A stretch of 21,410 nt of DNA. Origin: a virus. Each line of letters opens with the position of its first letter. Position 1 is the first letter of the stretch. A model generated the notes under the pieces. The model was not told the DNA's origin. It made no database searches and saw only the letters and a list, made by a program, of their open reading frames with translations. The stretch covers positions 1-21,410 of IMG/VR virus record IMGVR_UViG_3300010397_000096. One strand, given 5' to 3'. Made by a program: the position numbers and the translations under genes. Of this stretch, positions 1-8,737 are shown piece by piece.

Positions 1-2
1 CG

Positions 3-464
3 GTAAAGTTCAGCGTTGACGATGAGCGAAAGATTATAGGAGGACCCGCACTTATTCCTGATCAACCTATTTATCGTAAGCAAATGATTAATGGCGTAGA
101 AGAAGAATTTGAAATAGTTTTTCCGACTGAATTAATGGAAAAAATATTGGTTCATTTCATGAGGTTCACGAGTAAAGACGCTGTTGGAGAAATGCATGTT
201 AGTAATGAGCCGGTTGGAGATGTTTGTGTAATGATGTGTTTTATGGCCGATAAACAATTAGGCGTACAACATCTAAAAGGATTTGAGCATAATCCTGATA
301 AAACAATCTATTTTTTAGGTAAAGTTGAGAACGATGTCATACGCGCTAAAATAAAAGCTGGTGAACTTACCGGATGGAGCATTGAGGGTTTATTTTCTTT
401 TATTGACGAAGCACAATATGAGCAAAACCTTTCCTACGTAATTGACAGAATTCTAAACGGTTAA
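3..464 (+). CDS. XkdF-like phage prohead protease, 5'-truncated
   Basis: The reading frame is open from base 3, so the gene starts before the window. The first ATG, at base 84, lies inside the protein. The visible 153 residues begin VKFSVDDERKIIGGPALIPD and carry the IYRKQ segment typical of the N-terminal half of XkdF-type proteins. They end with a block reading VENDVIRAKIKAGELTGWSIEG, close to the family's 'VDNDEIWxKIKxGExxGFSIEG'. XkdF (named from the PBSX element) is a putative prohead maturation protease that cleaves scaffold and capsid during assembly. The position directly upstream of a scaffold-like gene and the capsid gene fits that role. A possible catalytic histidine is in the MHVSNEP segment, but I cannot assign the active site with confidence. 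Confidence 0.75.
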   Translation, partial: VKFSVDDERKIIGGPALIPDQPIYRKQMINGVEEEFEIVFPTELMEKILVHFMRFTSKDAVGEMHVSNEPVGDVCVMMCFMADKQLGVQHLKGFEHNPDKTIYFLGKVENDVIRAKIKAGELTGWSIEGLFSFIDEAQYEQNLSYVIDRILNG

Positions 465-510
465 ACCCTTAATCGGGGTGGATTAGCGATATAGCCTGTT
501 ATCTGGTTGT

Positions 511-1152
511 ATGGCTAATACCGGACTACAAGTACAAGATAAAGTAACACAGCTTTTTAAAATTAAAGCTGCTGTAATTAAAGCCGCTGAAATCGATAAA
601 ACACTTTTAGCTGCTGTAATTGTTCACTTAGGCGAAGTTGCTACAGACAAAGGCGAACGCATTTTGTTTGATGGTGACGCCCTCGCTGAAAACGTTCCAG
701 TATTTACAGTTGTTGATAGCCAACCAGATCCGGTGCCAGTGCCCGATGGAACGTATACACTCGAGACAGGCGAAGTAATTGAAGTAATGTCTGGTGTATG
801 TGTAAAAATAACGCCAGCAGCTGCAGCAGAACCACCTGTAGCACCTGGTGCAACCGCACAAACAACAACTCCTGCAGCACCCACAAATCCAAAACAGACT
901 ATTGAGCGACATGAAATTGAAAGCTATTTCAAAGAGGCTATTAAGCCATTGAACGCAGAAATCGAAACGCTTAAAACAGAAAATACAAAACTGAAAGAGG
1001 CCAATACAAAGCTCGAACAGGATGTAGTTAAGATGGGTGAACAAGCTAGCGCGTTACCAGCGGCAACTACGCTTGAACTATCAGAAACAAAACAAAAAAC
1101 GCTATCGCTTACCGATAGCCTGGCACTAATCCGAAAAAACGCTTACAAATAA
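511..1152 (+). CDS. probable capsid scaffolding protein
   Basis: A 213-residue protein between the protease and the major capsid gene, the usual place for a scaffold. Residues 1-60 are helix-prone (VQDKVTQLFKIKAAVIKA). Residues 75-100 hold a small hydrophobic block with TYTLETGEVIEV. Residues 103-128 are a Pro/Ala/Thr-rich linker. Residues 130-175 are a charged, Leu-spaced helix (IETLKTENTKLKEANTKLEQ) that should form a coiled coil. The C-terminus is basic, as in scaffolds that dock onto capsid protein. There is no clear Shine-Dalgarno sequence before the ATG. The role is inferred from context and composition. The protein could instead be a decoration or assembly chaperone. Confidence 0.55.
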   Translation: MANTGLQVQDKVTQLFKIKAAVIKAAEIDKTLLAAVIVHLGEVATDKGERILFDGDALAENVPVFTVVDSQPDPVPVPDGTYTLETGEVIEVMSGVCVKITPAAAAEPPVAPGATAQTTTPAAPTNPKQTIERHEIESYFKEAIKPLNAEIETLKTENTKLKEANTKLEQDVVKMGEQASALPAATTLELSETKQKTLSLTDSLALIRKNAYK

Positions 1153-1164
1153 AAAAATTAAGAT

Positions 1165-2130
1165 ATGGCTTCTGCATTCGTAGTATCATCATTAGACAAT
1201 TACAGGGATCAAAGCTCCCTTGATTTATTGGTAGCGGCAACACTCTCAACTAAAACAGTTGCGATGTGCCGCAAAATACCAAAAGTAAAAAGTTCATTTG
1301 ACTTACATCTTTTGGCATCTGCTCCAGCCAATCAGGTTGGTGGTACTTGTGCATTTAATGCATCTGGAACTTCAACGTTTACCGCTCGTACGCTTACGAC
1401 ATCACCAGTAAAATGGGAGATGGAATTTTGCTTAACTGCACTTGAGGCAAAGTATACACAAATGATGCTTGACCAAGGTCAGAATTACCAGGACAAAGAA
1501 GTGCCTGCGGTAATTATCGCAAACATTTTTGAGGAGATAAAGGACTCAATGGAAGTTAACGACTGGACCGGAACCATTGCTGGTACCGCAAAATACGATG
1601 GCTTACACACCTTACTTGAATCACTTTCATTGACGCAAGCCAATGCTACAGCCTATACTCCTTCAGGAGCCGTGATTTCATCACAACCTACATCATCTAC
1701 AATCAACCAGGTTGTTTATGGTTTATATCGTTGTGCACTTGCAAACAATCCTGCAATGCTTGAAGGTAACCCTGTAATAGTGTTGCCAACAGAATGGTTT
1801 GGATTGCTTGAAGAATATTACCTGGATAAAAATTATTTCTCTTGGTCAAATGCAAACGATCCATCAAACGATGGTAGTACTCTTCCGTTACTTGGTCACT
1901 CAAATGTGAAGATCATGCATACACGTGGTTTATCAGGAGAGCAAACCGCATACCTGATTGACTTTAAGAAAAATGTTTTTGTTGGATTCGATTCAGAAGG
2001 TGAGGAATATGTACCAGAGTTATGGTATTCGAAAGATGATCGTATTCACCGGTTCCACGCAGCAATGCGTAGAGGATTCCAGGTAGCCTATACATCTGAG
2101 ATATTCCGATTCAATATCCCTGTAAGCTAA
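1165..2130 (+). CDS. phage major capsid protein
   Basis: A 321-residue protein 12 nt after the scaffold-like gene, in the expected order protease-scaffold-capsid. Length and layout fit an HK97-fold major capsid protein. The N-terminal part (residues 1-60) is helical and basic. A long middle region has many Ser/Thr/Asn-rich turns. The C-terminal stretch (residues 280-321), with EYVPELWYSKDDRIHRFHAA and then MRRGFQVAYTSEIFRFNIPV, resembles the last strands of Bacteroidota phage capsid proteins. This is the shell subunit. No catalytic motif is expected and none is seen. The identification rests on context, length and general resemblance. Confidence 0.7.
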   Translation: MASAFVVSSLDNYRDQSSLDLLVAATLSTKTVAMCRKIPKVKSSFDLHLLASAPANQVGGTCAFNASGTSTFTARTLTTSPVKWEMEFCLTALEAKYTQMMLDQGQNYQDKEVPAVIIANIFEEIKDSMEVNDWTGTIAGTAKYDGLHTLLESLSLTQANATAYTPSGAVISSQPTSSTINQVVYGLYRCALANNPAMLEGNPVIVLPTEWFGLLEEYYLDKNYFSWSNANDPSNDGSTLPLLGHSNVKIMHTRGLSGEQTAYLIDFKKNVFVGFDSEGEEYVPELWYSKDDRIHRFHAAMRRGFQVAYTSEIFRFNIPVS

Positions 2131-2134
2131 TCAT

Positions 2135-2140
2135 AAGGAG
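2135..2140 (+). promoter_or_regulatory. strong Shine-Dalgarno AAGGAG
   Basis: AAGGAG lies 9 nt before the ATG at 2150. It is one of the few canonical ribosome sites in the window and supports that start and strong expression of a structural gene. The gene at 5108 has a weaker one, GAAAGGGG, inside the end of the portal gene. Confidence 0.65.
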
Positions 2141-2149
2141 AATTAAATC

Positions 2150-2683
2150 ATGAGTTGCGGAACATCATTATCTACAGGTATTGAGGAAGTAGATTGCATG
2201 GACGGTGTAGGTGGACTTTTAGAAGTAGGCCTTACTGAAAAGCGTAACATTACTTCGATCACCAGAACTGGACAACAAGTCACAGCGATTGATATGGCCA
2301 GCGGAAAACAATTCTTTGTTTTTGCCATTGACCAGGAGAAAGCATTTATGACTTCGGTCATGACTAAAAATGTTCCTAACGGCACTACTCCATGGGTTCA
2401 TACCCTGCAGAGTACATGGCGTAAAATGAGCGTCACAAAATCTAACCTCATTAAAATACTTGCTGCTCAACCTGGATTATGTGCGCTTGTTAAAGATAAC
2501 AATGGCAACTATTTCCTAATGGGTTATAACATTGGAGGCCATATCACAACAGTAACCGGTCAAACAGGAACCGCTGTAGGTGATGCAAATGGGTACGATT
2601 GGACATTCGTAGCAAATGATAAAGAAGATGTTTTATATGTAGACTCAAGCATCATAGCCGATCTATACGAACCAGCTTCATAA
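2150..2683 (+). CDS. beta-rich structural protein, possibly tail-tube-like
   Basis: A 177-residue protein directly after the capsid gene with a strong ribosome site. It starts MSCGTSLSTGIEEVDCMDGVGG and then has a run of short beta-prone segments (NITSITRTGQQVTAIDMASG, KQFFVFAIDQ). A central helix (residues about 85-105) is followed by CALVKDNNGNYFLMGYNIGG and a final WTFVANDKE strand. This resembles small beta-sandwich tube or neck proteins of Bacteroidota phages, in which a 'VAIVKDNNGKYWLLGYDNG' segment recurs. I infer a virion structural role. The specific tube assignment is tentative, and a decoration protein is an alternative. Confidence 0.5.
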   Translation: MSCGTSLSTGIEEVDCMDGVGGLLEVGLTEKRNITSITRTGQQVTAIDMASGKQFFVFAIDQEKAFMTSVMTKNVPNGTTPWVHTLQSTWRKMSVTKSNLIKILAAQPGLCALVKDNNGNYFLMGYNIGGHITTVTGQTGTAVGDANGYDWTFVANDKEDVLYVDSSIIADLYEPAS

Positions 2684-2711
2684 GAAGGACTTAAACCTAA
2701 ATAACAACAAT

Positions 2712-2740
2712 AAAGCCGTACCTAAAATGCGGCTTTTCTT
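2712..2740 (+). terminator. rho-independent terminator
   Basis: A hairpin with 9-bp stem (AAAGCCGTA at 2712-2720 with TGCGGCTTT at 2728-2736, one G-T pair), a 7-nt loop (2721-2727) and a T-rich tail (TTCTTTT). It follows the capsid block. The next gene's ATG is at 2743, so the terminator occupies that gene's whole leader. Confidence 0.8.
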
Positions 2741-2742
2741 TT

Positions 2743-3156
2743 ATGGTAACGATTATAAAGGGAACCGAAAATGCCGTTGACCTTACCTTAAACGATAAGG
2801 TAACCATATCCGCGCCAGTATATTTTCTGTTTCGCCTCATTAGGGATGTTGCGTTTTCGGCACCTTCACAAACATTTCTTTGTACTGATGAGACTGATAG
2901 GCAAATTGAACGTTACAATCGGTTTCTTATAACCGAGGGGGACATTGAAGATTTGAATAATGGAATTATAGCCCTGGCTTCTGGCCAATATACTTTAGAG
3001 GTTTACGCACAGCATAGTTCAACAAACTTGGATTATACTCTGGCAGATGAAAAAATATTTAGCGATTTATGCCAGGTGATTCCATCGGCAACTGTTATCA
3101 ATGAAACGTACACGCCAAATATAAGCGTTACGGTATACTCACCTAACAGGGCATAA
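2743..3156 (+). CDS. small phage structural protein, unknown function
   Basis: A 137-residue protein between the capsid block and the portal gene. The start MVTIIKGTENAVDLTLNDKV and the following VYFLFRLIRD resemble a recurrent small protein of Bacteroidota phages beginning 'M(I/V)xIxKGxxNxxxLTLxEK'. This supports the ATG at 2743 although no Shine-Dalgarno sequence precedes it and the terminator U-tract ends just before it. The protein is beta-prone throughout with a Tyr/Ser-rich C-terminus. Its stop overlaps the portal start by one base (TAATG), which suggests translational coupling. The function is not known. A virion accessory or neck protein is a guess from position. Confidence 0.6.
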   Translation: MVTIIKGTENAVDLTLNDKVTISAPVYFLFRLIRDVAFSAPSQTFLCTDETDRQIERYNRFLITEGDIEDLNNGIIALASGQYTLEVYAQHSSTNLDYTLADEKIFSDLCQVIPSATVINETYTPNISVTVYSPNRA

Positions 3157-5105
3157 TGGCAGAAATTACCGATAAACCTAATCAAGAATACCGAATTTTA
3201 TCGGTTGATCTATCCGCTCCCGAACCGCCAAAATTCGTGGAACCCAGAAGCGGTGAGGGATTAATCCTATATGGTGAGGATAATATGTATCCTGATTATC
3301 TAATCTCTTTATACGAAAGTTCTCCAAAGCATAATAGTTTAATAAATCACAAGGTGCGTTATGCTACCAGCGCTGGATTTGCAGTAAAGAAATTAGGAAA
3401 ATCAATGGAGCATATTGCCGGGTTCAATGCGATCATAAATGAAAAAAACGATAAAGGTGATAACCTGAACCGAATAGGCGCAAAATGCGATTTAGATTTT
3501 GAAATATTTGATGGTTTTTGTGCCCAAATGATATGGACTAAAAACGGAAAAAAGGCTGTACCATATCATATGCCATTTAATCTGGTTAGGGCTTTTATTG
3601 TAAAAGAAGGATCTAGTGAGAACGCAAAAACAAGAATGAAGTATTGTTACCTGCCAAATTGGAAAAACGTAAAGACGCTTGATGTTGCAAAGGGAAAGCC
3701 AGGGTATAAAGAGTTTGATCCATTTGGCACAAATAAAACAGGTAATGAACTTTTGTATTATAAATCATTTAGGCCAACAAAATCTGGTGAGTCTGATGCT
3801 TATCCTATACCCTATTATATTGGCGCAATACCATATATCGAATGTGATATTGAGGTAGCTGCTTATTGCGTTAATGGAATACATAATGATTTCGGTGGTA
3901 ACAAAATGATCACCTTTACAAATGGTGCACCCCAGAACGAAGAACAAAAGAATTTAATTGAAAATAAATTTAAGCGCAAATATGCAGGCGGTAAGAACGC
4001 CCGAAGGGTTATACTGAACTTTGTAGATAGCGCAGATCAAAAACCGATTATTGATACTATGGGAACTGAAGAAATAGGACAACAGTTTGAGGTGTTAAAT
4101 AAACAAATCAGAGAGGAACTATTCACCGCCCACAATGTAACCAACGCAGCAATATTTGGCATACCTACAGAAGGTGCCTTAAGCGGACGTAATGAATTGC
4201 TTGAAGGTTATGAATTATTCAATGCTATATGGACCGTACCACGCCAAAATATACTTGAATGTGAATTTGAGTACATGTTTACTGCACAGGGACTCGTTCC
4301 AGATTTATACTTACAGCCTGTTAAGCCCTTAGGATTTCAGTTCAGTGAGAATGTAATAGTTCAGGCACTGGATGCCGAAGACTTAAAGAATGAAGTATAT
4401 AAGCAGCTTGGTATGACACGTAAAAAAGACCAGGTTAAAACAATTCTGTCAAGCGAAGTAAATGAAGAGGAATTAAATCTAAAGTACCTCGAAGATAATT
4501 CAGCGAATGAGGATGAAAATATTATTGATTCATTTAAGGTAGAGCTTACAGATAAAGGCTTTCCGAAATATACCGATTCCGGGTATAAAGCACTTTACCT
4601 GGCAAAAATATTTGATATTTCTCTTACCGATTTGGAAGCCGAAATAATCAGCGCTTATGCGTCAAATCCAAAATTAAGCGTAGACGATTTAGCAACAGCT
4701 TTAGATGCAACAACAGACGAAATAACAACTGCGGTAGACAAGTTAAAAACCCTCAAAATACTTAGTGGTGAACCAGGCCAAAATGTTTCTGTAACAAAGA
4801 AGGGCGAAGATATTGCCAAAGAAAATGGTAAACCATTAAACATTGAAGTAGAATATACCTATACAGATGAAGGGGCACCACCATTATCGCCTAAAGGATC
4901 ATCACGTCCATTCTGCCAACGTCTTATGGCGTTGGCTCGTTCCGGTAAAACCTGGACACGTAAGCAGATTGAGGCTATGAAAAACAGCGAGGGTAAGAGC
5001 GCATGGATTTATCGCGGTGGATTTTATACCCATCCAGACGGAGGAGAAACTACTCCGTTTTGCAGGCATCATTGGAAAGCAGTAATTAAAAAAAGAAAGG
5101 GGTAA
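3156..5105 (+). CDS. phage portal protein with winged-helix-like and Cys/His C-terminal extension
   Basis: A 649-residue protein. Residues 1-450 have the look of a Bacteroidota phage portal: an N-terminal LYGEDNMYPDYLISLYESSPKHNS segment, a core with EVAAYCVNGIHNDFGG, a stem-like helical block (GTEEIGQQFEVLNKQIREEL) and NVTNAAIFGIPTEGALSG, a stretch common in this portal group. The portal forms the dodecameric ring for DNA entry. After the portal core, residues about 490-552 read as a winged-helix-like unit (LSVDDLATALDATTDEITTA). Residues 581-649 form a compact tail with RPFC (C587), GGFYTHPDGG, and TPFCRHHW (C636, H638, H639), a probable metal-binding knot resembling MuF-type C-terminal segments. 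Longer than a typical portal because of these extensions. It starts by one-base overlap with the previous gene. Confidence 0.75.
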   Translation: MAEITDKPNQEYRILSVDLSAPEPPKFVEPRSGEGLILYGEDNMYPDYLISLYESSPKHNSLINHKVRYATSAGFAVKKLGKSMEHIAGFNAIINEKNDKGDNLNRIGAKCDLDFEIFDGFCAQMIWTKNGKKAVPYHMPFNLVRAFIVKEGSSENAKTRMKYCYLPNWKNVKTLDVAKGKPGYKEFDPFGTNKTGNELLYYKSFRPTKSGESDAYPIPYYIGAIPYIECDIEVAAYCVNGIHNDFGGNKMITFTNGAPQNEEQKNLIENKFKRKYAGGKNARRVILNFVDSADQKPIIDTMGTEEIGQQFEVLNKQIREELFTAHNVTNAAIFGIPTEGALSGRNELLEGYELFNAIWTVPRQNILECEFEYMFTAQGLVPDLYLQPVKPLGFQFSENVIVQALDAEDLKNEVYKQLGMTRKKDQVKTILSSEVNEEELNLKYLEDNSANEDENIIDSFKVELTDKGFPKYTDSGYKALYLAKIFDISLTDLEAEIISAYASNPKLSVDDLATALDATTDEITTAVDKLKTLKILSGEPGQNVSVTKKGEDIAKENGKPLNIEVEYTYTDEGAPPLSPKGSSRPFCQRLMALARSGKTWTRKQIEAMKNSEGKSAWIYRGGFYTHPDGGETTPFCRHHWKAVIKKRKG

Positions 5106-5107
5106 TC

Positions 5108-5662
5108 ATGGCATATGCAAAAGTACAATGGTGTGATGACGCTTTTATAAAAGATACTTCCGTAGTGGATGTAAACGCGGACGCTAAAATAATAGGGTTG
5201 GCCATAGTAGAAGCCCAGGAATTATATTTAAAAAAGGCCCTTGGCACTGCTTTATATGAAGCCATAAATACGAAAATTACAAACAGCACTTTAACTGGCG
5301 TTTACTTAACATTGATGGAAAAGTATATATTGGATACACTTAAGAACTATACGCTTTATTTGCTTGCTCCTGCAATGGTTTTCAAATGGCGAAATACATC
5401 CATAGGATCACAGTCTGCTGAAAATTTTGTACCAATGGGAATGAGTGATGTTGTTAAGTATCAGTCACAATTTTTGACAAAAGCAGAAAGCTACAAACAA
5501 GAATTGAATGATTATTTGATTGCAAATTATAATGACTATCCTGAGCTTGCCCAAAACAATACCTATGATAAAAAGAATGCGGACGGAATCGGTTTTACTG
5601 TTCCAATGCATTTAGGTAGTGATTATATACAGGATCGTCTTAATGATAAATTTTTCGCATGA
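5108..5662 (+). CDS. head-tail connector/adaptor protein (DUF6712-like)
   Basis: A 184-residue, mostly helical protein 2 nt after the portal. The pattern fits the small connector proteins that follow portals: a short N-terminal segment, then AKIIGLAIVEAQELYLKKAL, then a long helix (LMEKYILDTLKNYTLYLLAP) and a C-terminal helix with NDYLIANYNDYPEL. I recognise the general shape of DUF6712, found in Bacteroidota phages, from memory. The role would be the ring joining portal to tail. A GAAAGGGG ribosome site lies at the end of the portal gene. Confidence 0.6.
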   Translation: MAYAKVQWCDDAFIKDTSVVDVNADAKIIGLAIVEAQELYLKKALGTALYEAINTKITNSTLTGVYLTLMEKYILDTLKNYTLYLLAPAMVFKWRNTSIGSQSAENFVPMGMSDVVKYQSQFLTKAESYKQELNDYLIANYNDYPELAQNNTYDKKNADGIGFTVPMHLGSDYIQDRLNDKFFA

Positions 5663-5713
5663 AAAAACCAAAACAAAGTGTAATAAAAAAAATTTGGAAC
5701 ACCGTAAATAAGG

Positions 5714-6463
5714 ATGTTAACGTTAACTCAACATATAGAGCTATTCAGAAACTTTGCAACAGCGCACAGTCAAATTAAATCATTTGCTTTTGGTGAGCCT
5801 TCAATGCTTACTGAAACAGATCATTCAGAGGTAACAAGCAGGTTAAAATATCCAATATTATTTATGGATATAACTGAAGTATCTGTATCCAATAATGATT
5901 TACGTAGAAGCTACGCTATTTATATCGTTGATCGATTAGATAAGGGCAGTACAAATCACGAACAGGTGTTAAGTAATATGCAGCTTATTTCATTTGATGT
6001 TATGGCTTATTTAAAAAATACTCCACCAAACTGGACAAGTGTTTTTGAAAGAAGCGTTAACATGACTGATTTAACCAGGGCTTTCGGTGATTTTTTAGCT
6101 GGTTGGCTTGTGCCTATTACGCTTAAAGACCCTTTCCTTTATAACACATGTTCCATACCATATAATGAGGTTCCACCGGCATTGAATACAACATGCCCGC
6201 AGGTTACCATTTATGAAAATGATGGAATTACAGTTCATGAATTAGTAAATGCTGGCGGCTATTTTATTATCCCTACTTCTGGCGGTGGTTGTTCAAGCAT
6301 TGATATAAAAAATTCAAATGATGGCTATAATCAAAATATACTTTGTGACCAAAGCCCTTTTGTATTGCCCGATACAACATATACCATAAATGTAAACGGA
6401 GTTTTTAACCAATCAGTTAGTTTGCCTACTCTTGGTGACGCTGTTTTAAATATTAATGCGTAA
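5714..6463 (+). CDS. tail-completion-like protein with C-terminal accessory domain
   Basis: A 249-residue protein. Residues 1-150 (MLTLTQHIELFRNFATAHSQ, IKSFAFGE, LRRSYAIYIVDRLDKG) match the layout of a Bacteroidota phage protein placed after the connector and resembling tail terminator or completion proteins. Residues about 160-249 are a separate beta-rich piece starting near CPQVTIYENDGITVHEL. It contains LPDTTYTINVNGVFN and ends SLPTLGDAVLNINA. This tail recurs on several structural proteins of such phages. The ATG at 5714 is the first start after an in-frame stop at 5705 and matches the usual N-terminus. Its stop overlaps the next start by one base. Confidence 0.55.
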   Translation: MLTLTQHIELFRNFATAHSQIKSFAFGEPSMLTETDHSEVTSRLKYPILFMDITEVSVSNNDLRRSYAIYIVDRLDKGSTNHEQVLSNMQLISFDVMAYLKNTPPNWTSVFERSVNMTDLTRAFGDFLAGWLVPITLKDPFLYNTCSIPYNEVPPALNTTCPQVTIYENDGITVHELVNAGGYFIIPTSGGGCSSIDIKNSNDGYNQNILCDQSPFVLPDTTYTINVNGVFNQSVSLPTLGDAVLNINA

Positions 6464-8529
6464 TGCCAGAAACAGTAACAATAAATTTAGGAAATGTACA
6501 ACCGTTAAATGCGAATCTAACGGCATTGGCAGCACTTGCTACAGCATCAAATAAAATGATTCTGGTAACTGGTTTATCAACATTTTCTTTGATTGATGCT
6601 ACGGCAACGGGTCAGTCAATATTAGCGGCTACAAATGTTGCCGCTATAAAAACATTATTAAGCTATTCAACAACTGATGTAACTGAAGGAACAAGATTAT
6701 ACTTTACAACGACAAGGGTTTTATCAACGCTTTTGGCTGGGCTTTCTATTTCAGGTGGCTCAATAGCATCGAGCGACACGATATTAGAAGCATTAGGTAA
6801 ATTACAAAATCAAATAAATGGTGTATTAGGTGGTGCGATTTATCAGAGCGTTTGGAATGCTACAACGAATTCACCAACACTAACGTCAAGTAGTGGAACA
6901 AAAGGTTATTATTATATTGTTAATGTTGCCGGTTCAACAAACCTTAACGGAATTACTGACTGGAAAGTTGGGGATTGGGCTATATTTAATGGTTCAACAT
7001 GGGACAAAGTAGATAATACCGATGCAGTAAGTTCAGTTGATGGTATGATCGGGGCGGTAGATTTAAGCGCAACATACCAAGAAAAAGACGCAACGTTAAC
7101 AGCTTTAGCAGGATTAACAATTGCGGCCAATTCTTTAACTATCGGAACAGGTTCAGATGCTTTTAGTCAGGTTTCTTTTGCAGCTAATACATTCCCGGCA
7201 AGATCAAGCACAGGTAATATAGTCGCTAAGACTATAACTGATTTTGCGTTATCATTATTGGATGATACGGACGCGGCAACCATGCGCGCAACACTTGGTT
7301 CAGGAACTGGTAACGGAGACGCGTTAACATCTAATCCTTTAAGTCAGTTTGCCTCAACAACATCCTTACAATTACTTGGTGTTATTAGTGATGAAACAGG
7401 ATCTGGTTCTTTAGTATTTTCAATATCACCAACGCTTACAACTCCTATACTTGGTGTCGCACGTGCTACAAGTATAGGAATAGGCGCAGCACAAGACGCA
7501 GAATTAACCGTTTCAAAACAAGCTACAATTGTTGCGCCACCAAGCAATACGCTAGTTCACTTAATTGGACTTGACGCTAATTCATTAAGAATAGCATTGG
7601 ACACTCATAACAATGCAAACGCTGGTGGAACAGCATTTTTAGGAAGACGCAGCAGGGGCACAGCGGCTATTCCAACAAAGACCCTACTTGGAGATACAAT
7701 AATAAGTTTTAATGGTGTTGGATATGGCGCTACTGGCTTTGGTGCTGCCTCAACTGGACTCATAACAATAAAAGCAAATCAGGATTTTACTGATTCCGCT
7801 ATGGGTACTTATATTACTTTTTTTACAACGCCAGATGGAAGTGTAACAGCAGCAGAGGCTTTACGAATTAATGGAGATGGATCTTTAACAGTTGGAACAT
7901 GGAAGGGCGTACCAGTTACCGAATTATATGGCGGTACAGGCCAATCATCTTATACTTTAGGAAACATTTTATATGCATCAGCAACAAATACACTTTCTAA
8001 ACTTGCTGGAAATACTTCAACGTGGCGTAAAAAATTAGTACAAACAGGTAACGGAACTATTTCAGCAGCACCAACATGGGTAAACGATACGCTTGAAATA
8101 TTCATGAGTTCCGGTAACCAGACTACAACATCAAACTCAGCGCAAGCAATTACAGAATTAATAACGCCTACGCTTGAAGCAAATGCACGTTATACTTTTA
8201 TGGGAACCGTTTTTGTTGGTTGTGACAATACAGGTGGTGTAAAAATTGCGCTTGATATTCCAGCGTCAGCGACATTTGTAATGAGCATAAACACACGAAC
8301 TGCCGGAACTGGTAACCCATTGGTGCAGTCTATTGTTACGGATGCCGCATTAAATCCTACCGCTTTTTGTACGCAAAACACGACATTTGTAGCAGTATTA
8401 ATATCTGGTGAAATATCTGTTGGCGCAACGCCCGGAACTTCTCAATTGATGTTTGCATCAGGAACATCAACTCAGACATCAACAATATATCAGTTAGGTA
8501 CATTCATACGATTAAATAAAATATCATGA
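6463..8529 (+). CDS. phage tail fibre / receptor-binding structural protein
   Basis: A 688-residue Thr/Ser/Ala/Gly-rich protein. Residues 17-65 and 209-279 are two versions of a fibre repeat (NLTALAALATASNKM / ATLTALAGLTIAANS, each followed by a GTG or ATG-type turn). Residues 69-85 hold TDVTEGTRLYFTTTR, a hallmark of phage fibres. Residues 124-200 are a beta-rich module with WNATTNSPTL, GYYYIVNVAG and GDWAIFNGSTWDKV. Residues about 483-540 carry GGTGQSSYTLGNILYA, a shaft segment, and residues 544-688 look like a C-terminal jelly-roll head. The function should be host recognition at the tail tip. It overlaps its neighbours at both ends (TAATG and ATGA). Confidence 0.75.
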   Translation: MPETVTINLGNVQPLNANLTALAALATASNKMILVTGLSTFSLIDATATGQSILAATNVAAIKTLLSYSTTDVTEGTRLYFTTTRVLSTLLAGLSISGGSIASSDTILEALGKLQNQINGVLGGAIYQSVWNATTNSPTLTSSSGTKGYYYIVNVAGSTNLNGITDWKVGDWAIFNGSTWDKVDNTDAVSSVDGMIGAVDLSATYQEKDATLTALAGLTIAANSLTIGTGSDAFSQVSFAANTFPARSSTGNIVAKTITDFALSLLDDTDAATMRATLGSGTGNGDALTSNPLSQFASTTSLQLLGVISDETGSGSLVFSISPTLTTPILGVARATSIGIGAAQDAELTVSKQATIVAPPSNTLVHLIGLDANSLRIALDTHNNANAGGTAFLGRRSRGTAAIPTKTLLGDTIISFNGVGYGATGFGAASTGLITIKANQDFTDSAMGTYITFFTTPDGSVTAAEALRINGDGSLTVGTWKGVPVTELYGGTGQSSYTLGNILYASATNTLSKLAGNTSTWRKKLVQTGNGTISAAPTWVNDTLEIFMSSGNQTTTSNSAQAITELITPTLEANARYTFMGTVFVGCDNTGGVKIALDIPASATFVMSINTRTAGTGNPLVQSIVTDAALNPTAFCTQNTTFVAVLISGEISVGATPGTSQLMFASGTSTQTSTIYQLGTFIRLNKIS

Positions 8530-8726
8530 TAAAGATTAAAAGCATAGAAGGAAAAAATGGATCTAAAAAACCAGAATATTTGCCGAAAGAAAAAACTTTC
8601 GGACAACATTCGGACGATGATTTTTTTTACTTTTTTGAAACACAGGCAGAATATGATGAGCATAATAAGTTAGTTCAAAAAAATACTATTAGCGAAGAAA
8701 AAGAAATAATAGATTACAATAATTAA
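8526..8726 (+). CDS. small acidic/basic protein, unknown
   Basis: A 66-residue protein starting by a 4-nt ATGA overlap with the fibre gene. It is rich in Lys and Glu with an aromatic centre (DDDFFYFFETQAEYDEH). No domain is recognised. A fibre-assembly partner or chaperone is possible from the coupling, but that is only inference. Confidence 0.5.
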   Translation: MIKIKSIEGKNGSKKPEYLPKEKTFGQHSDDDFFYFFETQAEYDEHNKLVQKNTISEEKEIIDYNN

Positions 8727-8737
8727 AAACTAAAACT

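Noticed and set aside
628-1044. 138-codon minus ORF over the scaffold gene
   Set aside because: It is a Cys/Phe-rich shadow frame opposite a well-placed structural gene.
5659-5778. 39-codon basic ORF starting in an ATGA overlap with the connector gene
   Set aside because: It overlaps the well-supported gene at 5714 for more than half its length and has no recognisable feature.
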